Assembly: GCA_017520365.1 (NCBI GenBank)
Contig: JAFXFQ010000136.1
Coordinates: 1-8,974 of the forward strand
Direction of reading: 5' to 3'
Length of the DNA: 8,974 bases
DNA from: Clostridia bacterium
GTDB lineage: Bacteria > Bacillota > Clostridia > Oscillospirales > CAG-272
The translations under genes were made by a program, and so were the position numbers. The stretch's first letter is position 1; each line of letters opens with the position of its first letter. The notes beneath the pieces were generated by a model, which was given only the letters and a program-made list of their open reading frames with translations, was not told the DNA's origin and searched no databases. Shown in pieces: positions 1 to 7,518 of the stretch.

Positions 1-1
1 A

Positions 2-145
2 GATTCCCATATACAGGGAGACCCAGCCGACGTTATTTTGGCAATGGATGACGATACTTTTGCCCGTTATCCCTTCGCATGGCGAAAAAGAGCAACCATA
101 ACGAGAAATATCGAGCTTTTGAAAAAAGAAAGAAACAAGCGCTGA
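2..145 (+). CDS. C-terminal fragment of an unrecognised protein (5' end outside window)
   Basis: An open frame enters from the left edge in frame 2 and runs 47 codons to a TGA at 143-145. The visible tail is hydrophilic and ends in a strongly basic stretch rich in Lys, Arg and Glu (ending IELLKKERNKR), with a mid-part containing ILAMDDDTFARYPF. I do not recognise the family, and no membrane segment or catalytic motif is visible. It is the longest frame open from the edge on this strand; the competing frame 3 stops near 108. The stop lies 31 bases before the addB start, so it could be the gene upstream of addB in the same transcript. That it is a real gene is an inference from frame length and orientation only. 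Confidence 0.45.
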   Translation, partial: DSHIQGDPADVILAMDDDTFARYPFAWRKRATITRNIELLKKERNKR

Positions 146-153
146 GCGCTTTT
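137..153 (+). terminator. Short hairpin around the upstream stop codon, possible weak terminator
   Basis: AAGCGC (137-142) and GCGCTT (146-151) form a 6-bp stem around a 3-base loop that is exactly the TGA stop codon of the upstream frame. Only a short run of T (150-153) follows. The stem is short and the T tract poor, so it would be at most a weak or attenuating terminator before addB. It may be coincidence. Confidence 0.25.
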
Positions 154-160
154 CAGAGCC

Positions 161-168
161 GGAAAGGA
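161..168 (+). promoter_or_regulatory. Ribosome binding site of addB
   Basis: GGAAAGGA lies 8 bases before the ATG at 177. This purine-rich Shine-Dalgarno site supports that start. I saw no convincing -35/-10 promoter pair in 1-176, so addB is either read from upstream or has a promoter I cannot recognise. Confidence 0.7.
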
Positions 169-176
169 ACAGCCAA

Positions 177-3100
177 ATGATAGAATTCGTTTTCTCAAAG
201 CAAGCCGCATCAAGAACGGAATACGTTATAGAAAAGCTTGGAAAAGCACTCTCCGAGGGCTTTGAATGCGTTGTTATCATCCCCGAGCAGCAGGCACTTT
301 ACTGGGATACTCTTGTGGCCCGGCGTTTTTTGCCCACAGACGCACTCAAGGTGGAGACCCTCAGCTTTCGCCGTCTTGCTGACAGCGTTTTCCGCACCTA
401 TGGCGGCAGTGCCAAGAATTACATAAACGAGGCCCAAAGCACCCTTCTTATGTGGAGTGCCGTCAACTCGGTGGCCCCTGCCCTCAAGGCCTTCAAGGCC
501 ACGGCAAGAAACGACAGATACGTTCCCCTTTTCCTCAGGGCAAAAAGTGAGCTGAAGCTTTACGGCATCTCCCCAAAGACCATCATGGAGGCCTCTGAGG
601 ACATGGACCCTGCCCTCAGCTCCCTTCCCCTTCGCCTCCACGACCTTGCGCTGGCAGTTTCCGCTTACGAGAATCTTTTAAAGGAAAGCTTCGATGACCC
701 GGAGGAGATACCCGATGCTCTGGAAAAGGCACTGGGAGAGCACAACTGGTTTAACAATAAAAAGGTATTTATAGATTCCTTCTACACACTTACTCCTCAG
801 GAGATCAAGGTGGTGCGCCGCATTTTCTCCTCGGCAGCCGATACACTTATCACCTTTGCCATGGACGAGGATGACCGCGGCCGGCCACATATGGAATACG
901 TGGTTTCGTACGCCCTTGAAATGGAGAGGCACGCCCGCAATCTCAAAAAAGATATAAAAAAGACGGCAATAAATGACGGCCGCCGCCCTGTTTTTTCCTA
1001 TCTTTCAAAAAATCTCTGGAACTTTGCCGCCGTCCCCTTTGAGGGAGACTGCAGCGGCATATCCCTTATAAAATGTCCCGACAGATACGACGAGGCGGCG
1101 CTTGTGGCCGCAAAGATAAAGTCTCTCGTTGCAGACGGCGCACGCTTCAGCGATATCGCCTGTGTCAGCGCAGACCTTGAGTCTCTCCGAGGAATCACAG
1201 ACATAGAGCTTGAGAGACACGGCATTCCCGTTTTCGTTTCGGGGAAAACCCCCGTTACCTCTCAGCCTGCCCTCCGCCTTCTGCTTTCCGCATCAGAAGT
1301 AATATCAAAAGGCTGGAAAAAGGAGGATATCGTTGCCTGTGCAAGAACGGGACTATGCGCCCTCACTCCCGATGAGGCAGATGCACTGGAGGTATACACC
1401 GACAAATGGCGCATCAGAGGAAAAAAGAGCTACACCTGCAGCCGTTGGGATATGAATGCCGACGGCTATACCACAGAGGAAAGCATTTGGGGAAAGCAGC
1501 TTCTTTCCCTTGCAAACGATGCAAAGGAAAAGCTCATTCCACCCTTGGAGGCCTTTTCCGAATCCTTCCCCGGCAAGGTAAGAGATATTCTTGCCGCCGC
1601 ATACAAGCTGCTTTGCGACTTTGACGTTTACGGTCATCTTTGCCGAGAGACCGCCGTCCTTGAGGCCGCAGGAAAGCGAGGAGAGGCCGAGAAAAAGGCG
1701 AGGGTATGGGATGCGGTAATGCAGGTCATGGACATAATGGAATCCGCCGTAGGCGACGAAACTGCAGACAGCGCCCTTTTCGCATCCCTGCTTCGAAGAA
1801 CAGCGGACACCTGCAGCATTGCCACCATTCCGGACGGTCTTGACAGAGTTGTGCTTGGTGACGTTTCGGGAGTGCGCACAGATTCCGTCAAGCACCTTAT
1901 AGTGCTTGGTGCGAAAAGCGGTGAATTCCCCCGCGTTCCGAAGGATGACGGATTTTTCAACGATCAAGACAGAAAAGAGCTTTCAGAGGCGGGCATTGAG
2001 ATCGCCCCGAGCACAGTAAAGAGACAATGGGAGGAAATGTTCCGCTTCATGGAAACGGTCACCTCCCCTGTAGAGACCCTTACCCTCCTCGTCCCATCCG
2101 AGTCCTCGGGAAACCATCCCTCCACCGGTGCTCTCAGGCTGCTGAAGCTTCTGCCTGAAATGGAGACTCTTGACTTCACCGTTCCCGAAGGCGAGACCCT
2201 TTTGAGAACGGGAAAAGGTGCAGAGGATACCCTTTTCACCTCCCCTCTCAGTGCTGACGGTGACAGAACGACAGGCACTGCCCTGGCAAAGCTTTTTGAC
2301 AGAGACATTAATCTTACTCAAACACGCATAGAATGCTTCTCTGCCTGTGCGTTTCAATACTATTGCCGCCATATTCTCCGTCTTTCCGAGGGAGAGACAG
2401 CGGAGCTGAAGCCTGCTGAGGTAGGTACCTTCGTTCACTCCGTTCTGGAAAACTTTATGAAGGAGGCGGCAAGAGAAAAGGCCTTTCCCATGAGCGATGA
2501 GGCTGTTATCTCAAGGACAGAGCGACTTATCTCCGAATATGCGAAAAAGGTTCTGCCCGAAAGCCGCACAGAGGGCTACGTTGATCATCTTTTCGAAAGA
2601 ATAACCGGAAGTCTTCACTTTTTCGCAAAGGCTCTCAACCGCGAGTTTTCCCAGAGCCGCTTCGAGCCCCACAGCTTCGAATTGAAGGTAGGCTTCTCCG
2701 ATGATCTGCCAGCCATCCCCATAAGGCTTGAAAACGGACACGACCTTACGGTGCGCGGCATCGTTGACCGAGTTGACATCCTCCGCGAGGGCGGCAACGT
2801 TTACGTCCGAGTGGTGGATTACAAGACGGGAAGCAAGACGTTCTCACTGTCAAAGGTTATGAAGGGAGAAAACATACAGCTTCTCCTCTACCTTTTTGCC
2901 CTTTGCAATATGCCCGACGATTGCTCCTTTGCAAAGGAGCTTCTGCCAAACGGCGAGCGACTCGTCCCTGCAGGTGCAGTATACTTCTCAGCAAAGCCCG
3001 GAGACATCTCCTCAGACAAGTTTATCTCCCGGGATGAGACAGAGAGCTTTGCTCTCGGAGAAATATCCCGAACCGGCATAGTCCTCGGAGACACCGCAGT

Positions 3101-3395
3101 TATCGAAGCTATGGACAAGGAGCTTTCGGGAGAATATGCCCCGGCATATCTTGACAAAAAAGGAAATCTGAAGGGCTCATTCGCCGAAACTGAGGCAGAT
3201 TTCAAAATCATCGAAAACACTATAACCGAATTTCTTCAGGGAGTCGGCAACCGACTGGTCACAGGTGAAGCAGGCTCCTGCCCCACAGGCTTCGGAGTCT
3301 CGTCTCCCTGCAAGTGGTGCGCAATGAAGCCTCTGTGCAGGCACAACGGACACAAACAGACTAAGATCAACGAGGGAGGTGAGAGCGATGAGTGA
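177..3395 (+). CDS. addB: ATP-dependent helicase/deoxyribonuclease subunit B (AddB)
   Basis: AddB is the partner of AddA in the cytoplasmic helicase-nuclease that resects double-strand breaks for RecA loading; in characterised AddAB its nuclease cuts the 5'-ended strand. This protein has 1072 residues, slightly shorter than Bacillus subtilis AddB (about 1166). The C-terminal RecB-family nuclease motifs are complete: GTFVH (750-754), GIVDRVD (861-867), DYKT (881-884) and a following QLLLY. The Fe-S cluster ligands characteristic of AddB are present: Cys724 in SACAFQYY, then Cys1045, Cys1048 and Cys1054 (C-x2-C-x5-C) at the C-terminus. The N-terminal region aligns by eye with the family start, including IIPEQQA near residue 34, but the Walker A is degenerate: residues 7-14 read SKQAASRT where Gly-x4-Gly-Lys-Thr is expected. 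The start at 177 has a good ribosome site. The 3' end overlaps addA by 8 bases. Confidence 0.95.
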   Translation: MIEFVFSKQAASRTEYVIEKLGKALSEGFECVVIIPEQQALYWDTLVARRFLPTDALKVETLSFRRLADSVFRTYGGSAKNYINEAQSTLLMWSAVNSVAPALKAFKATARNDRYVPLFLRAKSELKLYGISPKTIMEASEDMDPALSSLPLRLHDLALAVSAYENLLKESFDDPEEIPDALEKALGEHNWFNNKKVFIDSFYTLTPQEIKVVRRIFSSAADTLITFAMDEDDRGRPHMEYVVSYALEMERHARNLKKDIKKTAINDGRRPVFSYLSKNLWNFAAVPFEGDCSGISLIKCPDRYDEAALVAAKIKSLVADGARFSDIACVSADLESLRGITDIELERHGIPVFVSGKTPVTSQPALRLLLSASEVISKGWKKEDIVACARTGLCALTPDEADALEVYTDKWRIRGKKSYTCSRWDMNADGYTTEESIWGKQLLSLANDAKEKLIPPLEAFSESFPGKVRDILAAAYKLLCDFDVYGHLCRETAVLEAAGKRGEAEKKARVWDAVMQVMDIMESAVGDETADSALFASLLRRTADTCSIATIPDGLDRVVLGDVSGVRTDSVKHLIVLGAKSGEFPRVPKDDGFFNDQDRKELSEAGIEIAPSTVKRQWEEMFRFMETVTSPVETLTLLVPSESSGNHPSTGALRLLKLLPEMETLDFTVPEGETLLRTGKGAEDTLFTSPLSADGDRTTGTALAKLFDRDINLTQTRIECFSACAFQYYCRHILRLSEGETAELKPAEVGTFVHSVLENFMKEAAREKAFPMSDEAVISRTERLISEYAKKVLPESRTEGYVDHLFERITGSLHFFAKALNREFSQSRFEPHSFELKVGFSDDLPAIPIRLENGHDLTVRGIVDRVDILREGGNVYVRVVDYKTGSKTFSLSKVMKGENIQLLLYLFALCNMPDDCSFAKELLPNGERLVPAGAVYFSAKPGDISSDKFISRDETESFALGEISRTGIVLGDTAVIEAMDKELSGEYAPAYLDKKGNLKGSFAETEADFKIIENTITEFLQGVGNRLVTGEAGSCPTGFGVSSPCKWCAMKPLCRHNGHKQTKINEGGESDE
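2923..2940. repeat. 18-bp perfect palindrome inside addB
   Basis: GCTCCTTTGCAAAGGAGC is its own reverse complement with no spacer. It lies within the addB coding frame (encoding part of CSFAKEL). An uninterrupted 18-bp palindrome is somewhat unexpected in 9 kb, but coding constraints and chance can produce it; no function is claimed. Confidence 0.5.
3374..3382 (+). promoter_or_regulatory. Strong Shine-Dalgarno site that decides the addA start
   Basis: GGGAGGTGA inside the end of addB is an almost perfect match to the 16S anti-Shine-Dalgarno sequence. Its GGAGG core (3375-3379) is 8 bases before ATG 3388. An in-frame GTG at 3379 falls inside this site and so is not a credible start. Confidence 0.85.
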
Positions 3396-6300
3396 GCGCA
3401 GATGGACGCCATCTCAGCTTTCCGCAATTGAATCGAAGGAAAAAAATCTGATCCTCTCTGCGGCGGCAGGCAGCGGCAAGACTGCCACACTGACAGAACG
3501 TATAATCCGCCTTTTAAAGGATCCTGAAAGCGGAGCAGAGCTTTCCCGAATGCTTATCGTCACCTTTACGGTAGCAGCCGCAGGAGAGCTTAAAACACGA
3601 ATCGCGGACGCACTCAGCGAGGCCATTGCAAAAAGCCCGCAAAGCTCCCACCTTACAAGACAGCTGGCATCTCTTGAGGGCGCAAGGATATCCACCATAG
3701 ACAGCTTCTTTAAAAGCGAGCTCAAACCTCATTTTTCAACCTTGGGACTCCCACCCGATTTTTCAATCCTGGACGTTGCCGAGGCAGAGGTGCTGAAAAA
3801 AGAGGCAATGGAGGAGACCGTTTCAGCGTTTTTTGAAAACGGAAGCGAGGGTGATGGCGCAAGGGAGCTTTTCGACTGCGTTTCCACCGCAAGAAGCGAG
3901 AGCGATCTGACAGAGGCTCTTCTTAAAGCGGCGGCAGACCTCAGTGCATACAACATAGATCCCAAAAAGCTTCTCTGTACAGCAGCAGATCTTGAAAGCG
4001 CTGACGGGGATTTCTTCTCCACAAGCTATGCCACCGCCCTGAAGGGGCTTCTCCTTCGTATAGGCAACCACTACGGAAAGCGCTTCTCTGCCGTTACCGT
4101 CTATCTTTCGGAGGACCCCAACACGCAAAAATACATGGAGGAATCCCTCAGGCTGGAGGCCCTTGCAAACGAGCTTTGCAGACTCCCCGACGGTACACTA
4201 AACGGTGCCTGCACCTTCCTTGCATCCGTTGAATTTCCCAGGCTCTCCCCCATCAAGAGAGGCTGCAGCTCGGACAATTACGAGCTTTTCAAGGAGTTGA
4301 GAAGCTCATTCAAGGATGAGGTTCTGTCTCTTCGCAATGACTATTTTGACAGCGGCGCCGCTTATCCCGAGGCCATGAAAAAGACAGCCGCTCACATACG
4401 GTCACTGAGCCTTGTATATGAAAAATTTCTCTCCGTTTACGGGGAAAAGAAGAGAGAGCGGGGCGGATGTGATTTTGAAGATCTCGCCCGCTTTGCCCGC
4501 CGAATCTTCGTAAATGAGGACGGAACCCCCACCAAGGCGGCTCTTGAGACGGGTCAGAAGTTTGATTACATTTTCATAGATGAGTATCAGGACACAAACG
4601 CTCTTCAGGACTCCATATTTGCCGCAGTATCCGAAAATGCGGGCAGATTTATGGTTGGCGACATAAAGCAGTCCATTTACGGCTTCAGAGGCTCCTGCCC
4701 CGAGCTTTTTCGCGACCTTCGCGACAAATACGAAAAGGGTGACGGCGGAAGCGCCATCTTTATGAGCGAAAACTTCCGAAGCGACAAGTGCGTTATAGAT
4801 TTTTCAAACACGGTCTCTAAATATATCTTTAGGACCGGAGGCACCCCCTTTGAAAAGTGCGATGAGCTGGTCGCCTCCAAAAGCGGAGCTGACAGCGACA
4901 GCATTTGCGAGATCATTCTCGTGGAAAAAGAAAATGAAGACGGAGAGGCGGACGACAGCCTCCCCGCGGAGGAAGAGTGCGTTGCAAGGAGAATAAGCGA
5001 GCTGCTTGCTAACGGCAAGCTTGCAGACGGGTCACCCGTTCGCCCCAAGGATATCGCAATCCTCCTCAGGAGCGGCACCCATGCAGACGATTACGTCCGC
5101 GCTCTTACAGACCTGGGCATCTCTGCAAACAACTGCGCAAACGAAGAGTTTTTCGACCACAGCGAGGTGCTTTTGGTGCTGTGCCTTCTCAACACAGCCG
5201 ACAATCCTCTTCGAGATATCTATCTTGCAGGCGCTATGAAAAGCCCTCTCTTCGGCTTTACCTTGAGCGATCTTGTGAATATCAGAAAAACAACCAGCGT
5301 TCCCCTTTGGTACTCTCTTTGCAGCTATTGCGATAACGGCGAGGAAAAAGAACTGAGAGAAAAATGTGTTTCATTCAAAAACACTGTGGACCGCTGGAGG
5401 CATATGGCCTGCGAGCTTTACTGCGACGAGATGCTCCGACTGATCGTTTCAGACACCTCCCTTCGCTCCTACGGAGGGGACGGGGAGAGAAAAAACAAGG
5501 ATATTATCAGAAGCCTGAAGGCCATTTCCGATTATGCTGCACGGATAGCGAAAAGGGGAGGTACTCTCCACGAGCTTATCGGATATCTCAACAGCGTAAT
5601 TGAAAAAAAGGAAAAGGCAGCAACCTTCACCGATCCCGACAGCGTTACGATCCTCACCATCCACCGCTCAAAGGGACTGGAATACCCCGTTTGCTTTTTG
5701 CCCGAGACTTCAAAGCAATTCAATATGCGTGAGACCACGGAAAAGCTTCTTGTTGAACGCTCGGGACTTATAGGAATGAAGCTTTACGACAAAAGCGGTG
5801 TTATCAGATGCGACAACCCCCTTCGCCGCGCCGTTGCCCTCACAATTGAGGAAAGCTCCACCGATGAGGAAGCAAGAGTGCTTTACGTTGCCATGACAAG
5901 AGCAAGAGAGCGGCTCATCGTCTCCTGCAAGGTAAAGAGAGCCGCCGAAAAGCTGGAGGAAATGGCAAAATTGCCTCTTTTCCCCCCGGACAGCCACGAA
6001 ATAATGTCCGCCCGCTCTTACGGAGAATGGATACTCGGCGCACTTGCCCGCATAGGCGACGGAACTTATTATACCTATAAAAAAGGAACCGACGTCCATC
6101 TGTCCCCCATATCAGCATCTGTATCTGAGGGTAAAAAAAGCAGGGAGCTTCAGTCATTTTTCGAAAAAACTCTTGATTTCTCCTACGATAAGGAGTATCT
6201 TTGGAATATACCCGCAAAGCTCTCCGTTTCCGTTCTAAAGCCTGACATTCTGGGAAGCGGCGACGAAAGAGAGTATTTTGACTCCCCCGTTTCCATAAAA

Positions 6301-6909
6301 ATGGCAAAGGATGCTCCTCTCCCCTCGTTTTTGTCGGGAAAGCGAACGGACGATGCCGCAGCACGGGGCACCGCGACCCATATCTTTATGCAATTCACAA
6401 GCTTCGAGGACCTTCGCGACAACGGCGAGGACGCAGAAATGGCCCGCCTTGTTGAAAAGAGGTTCATCTCCAAGGAAAACGCCGCAATGGTGCGTCTTGA
6501 CGAGATATCCATGTTCAAAAAAAGCGAGCTTTTTCAAAAGCTGCTGAATGCAAAGGAAATAATGCGTGAGCGGCGCTTCAACACACTTCTGCCTGCAGAG
6601 GATTTCACAACGGACACGCACCTTCGCCAAAAGCTCCATAGCGACGGCACGGTCATCACCGTACAGGGCGTTGTTGACTGCATATACACGGATAAGGACG
6701 GAAAAACTCATCTTGTAGACTATAAAACTGACAGGCTTACAAGAGAAGAGCTGGAAAACCGACCTCTGGCATATAAAAAGCTGAGAGAGCGCCATTCGAG
6801 GCAGCTCCTTATCTACAAAAAGGTGTGCGAGCAGATGCTGGGACGTCCTCTTGACAGCGTCAGCATCTATTCCCTCCATCTGGGAGAAACGGTAGAGATA
6901 GAATCCTGA
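3388..6909 (+). CDS. addA: ATP-dependent helicase/nuclease subunit A (AddA)
   Basis: AddA is the UvrD/Rep-like (SF1A) 3'-5' helicase motor and second nuclease of AddAB, acting on DNA ends in homologous repair. From ATG 3388 it has 1173 residues, close to the family norm of about 1200. All helicase motifs are visible: Q motif WTPSQ (6-10), Walker A AAAGSGKT (25-32), Walker B IDEYQD (397-402), motif III GDIKQSIYGFR (424-434), motif IV ENFRS (461-465), motif V TIHRSKGLE (757-765) and motif VI YVAMTRARE (833-841). The C-terminal nuclease domain keeps GTATH (994-998), GVVD with Asp1097, DYKT (1111-1114) and Q1139-x3-Y1143. Nothing catalytic appears to be missing. The ATGAGTGA overlap with the addB stop implies translational coupling, as expected for subunits made in equal amounts. 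A GTG nine bases upstream is rejected as the start because it lies in the ribosome site. Confidence 0.97.
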   Translation: MSERRWTPSQLSAIESKEKNLILSAAAGSGKTATLTERIIRLLKDPESGAELSRMLIVTFTVAAAGELKTRIADALSEAIAKSPQSSHLTRQLASLEGARISTIDSFFKSELKPHFSTLGLPPDFSILDVAEAEVLKKEAMEETVSAFFENGSEGDGARELFDCVSTARSESDLTEALLKAAADLSAYNIDPKKLLCTAADLESADGDFFSTSYATALKGLLLRIGNHYGKRFSAVTVYLSEDPNTQKYMEESLRLEALANELCRLPDGTLNGACTFLASVEFPRLSPIKRGCSSDNYELFKELRSSFKDEVLSLRNDYFDSGAAYPEAMKKTAAHIRSLSLVYEKFLSVYGEKKRERGGCDFEDLARFARRIFVNEDGTPTKAALETGQKFDYIFIDEYQDTNALQDSIFAAVSENAGRFMVGDIKQSIYGFRGSCPELFRDLRDKYEKGDGGSAIFMSENFRSDKCVIDFSNTVSKYIFRTGGTPFEKCDELVASKSGADSDSICEIILVEKENEDGEADDSLPAEEECVARRISELLANGKLADGSPVRPKDIAILLRSGTHADDYVRALTDLGISANNCANEEFFDHSEVLLVLCLLNTADNPLRDIYLAGAMKSPLFGFTLSDLVNIRKTTSVPLWYSLCSYCDNGEEKELREKCVSFKNTVDRWRHMACELYCDEMLRLIVSDTSLRSYGGDGERKNKDIIRSLKAISDYAARIAKRGGTLHELIGYLNSVIEKKEKAATFTDPDSVTILTIHRSKGLEYPVCFLPETSKQFNMRETTEKLLVERSGLIGMKLYDKSGVIRCDNPLRRAVALTIEESSTDEEARVLYVAMTRARERLIVSCKVKRAAEKLEEMAKLPLFPPDSHEIMSARSYGEWILGALARIGDGTYYTYKKGTDVHLSPISASVSEGKKSRELQSFFEKTLDFSYDKEYLWNIPAKLSVSVLKPDILGSGDEREYFDSPVSIKMAKDAPLPSFLSGKRTDDAAARGTATHIFMQFTSFEDLRDNGEDAEMARLVEKRFISKENAAMVRLDEISMFKKSELFQKLLNAKEIMRERRFNTLLPAEDFTTDTHLRQKLHSDGTVITVQGVVDCIYTDKDGKTHLVDYKTDRLTREELENRPLAYKKLRERHSRQLLIYKKVCEQMLGRPLDSVSIYSLHLGETVEIES

Positions 6910-6916
6910 AGAAAGG
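6910..6916 (+). promoter_or_regulatory. Ribosome binding site that decides the DUF436 gene start
   Basis: AGAAAGG begins directly after the addA stop codon and is 8 bases before ATG 6925. An in-frame GTG at 6916 overlaps this site, so ATG 6925 is the better start. Confidence 0.7.
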
Positions 6917-6924
6917 TGATTTTT

Positions 6925-7470
6925 ATGTATACTGAAATAGAAAAGGAGGCGGCCGCCCTTGCTGAAGAGCTCTGCACCGAAGCAAAGCTTAAAAAGGGTA
7001 ATATCGTTGTAGTCGGCTGCTCCACAAGCGAGGTCTGTGGCTCAAGGATCGGCACAGCAAGCGTGCCTGAGGCGGCAGATGCCCTTTACAGAGGTCTTAA
7101 AAGCGTTTTTGCGCCCCGAGGCATCTACATTGCGGCGCAGTGCTGCGAGCATCTCAACCGCGCTATCGTAACAGAAAGAGCGGCAGTTCCCTTTGCAGAT
7201 CCGGTAAACGTAGTACCCCAGCCCAAGGCAGGCGGATCATTCGCCACAGCCGCTTACAGAGAGGCAGAGGATCCATGCGTTGTGGAGACTATCCGTGCAG
7301 ATGCAGGTCTCGATATAGGTCTCACCCTTATCGGAATGCACCTGAAGGCAGTTGCAGTGCCTCTTCGCTTAAAGCAGAAGACCGTTGGCGAGGCACTTGT
7401 AGTTGCCGCACGCGTTCGCCCGAAATTCATCGGCGGCGAAAGAGCAAAATATAACGACGAGCTTCTTTGA
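6925..7470 (+). CDS. TIGR01440 / DUF436 (UPF0340, YwlG-like) protein of unknown function
   Basis: A 181-residue protein, the usual size for the DUF436/UPF0340 family (B. subtilis YwlG). From memory of the family, the recognisable stretches are VVGCSTSEVCGSRIG (about 29-43), CCEHLNRA (about 73-80), VNVVPQPKAGGSFAT in the middle, and DAGLDIGLTLIGMHLK followed by AVPLRLKQKTVGEA. No signal peptide or membrane segment is seen, so it is probably cytoplasmic. No biochemical function is established for the family to my knowledge, and none is assigned here. The Leu in LDIGLTLIG may replace an Asp usual in relatives (IGDTLIG), but I recall this only from memory. It starts 15 bases after addA and is probably on the same transcript; the hairpin at its stop codon would end that transcript. 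YwlG is used only as a family label. Confidence 0.92.
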   Translation: MYTEIEKEAAALAEELCTEAKLKKGNIVVVGCSTSEVCGSRIGTASVPEAADALYRGLKSVFAPRGIYIAAQCCEHLNRAIVTERAAVPFADPVNVVPQPKAGGSFATAAYREAEDPCVVETIRADAGLDIGLTLIGMHLKAVAVPLRLKQKTVGEALVVAARVRPKFIGGERAKYNDELL

Positions 7471-7505
7471 ACAAATGGCCGACCCGCAGGTCGGCCATTT
7501 GTTCA
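7468..7505. terminator. Perfect 17-bp hairpin between convergent genes, likely bidirectional terminator
   Basis: TGAACAAATGGCCGACC (7468-7484) and its exact reverse complement (7489-7505) flank a 4-base loop CGCA. The left arm starts with the TGA stop codon of the DUF436 gene. The GC-rich core (GGCCGACC/GGTCGGCC) is flanked by AT-rich arms, giving ATTTGTT on the 3' side when read from either strand, so it can serve both converging transcripts. The U-tract is imperfect in both directions. It lies 14 bases from the kinase stop codon on the other strand. Confidence 0.75.
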
Positions 7506-7518
7506 TCTGTTGCAAATC

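Noticed and set aside
3..108. Alternative open frame from the left edge (frame 3)
   Set aside because: It ends earlier, at a TAA near 108, leaving a larger gap to addB, and its product looks no more protein-like than the frame ending at 145. Neither is identified, so the longer frame was preferred.
1353..1967. 204-codon open frame on the minus strand inside addB
   Set aside because: It lies wholly opposite the addB nuclease-helicase coding sequence, its product shows no recognisable family motif, and it has no operon context. It is best explained as a shadow of the codon pattern of addB.
3379..3387. GTG start for addA giving three extra residues
   Set aside because: The GTG overlaps the Shine-Dalgarno sequence; ATG 3388 has ideal spacing and the family N-terminus fits it.
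5003..5020. Small inverted repeat (GCTTGC...GCAAGC) within addA
   Set aside because: It is a 6-bp stem within conserved coding sequence and is expected by chance.
6235..6879. 214-codon open frame on the minus strand inside addA
   Set aside because: It is antisense to the conserved AddA nuclease domain, with a Cys/His-rich low-complexity product typical of shadow frames and no recognisable motif.
6916..6924. GTG start for the DUF436 gene giving three extra residues
   Set aside because: The GTG overlaps the AGAAAGG ribosome site; ATG 6925 is spaced correctly.
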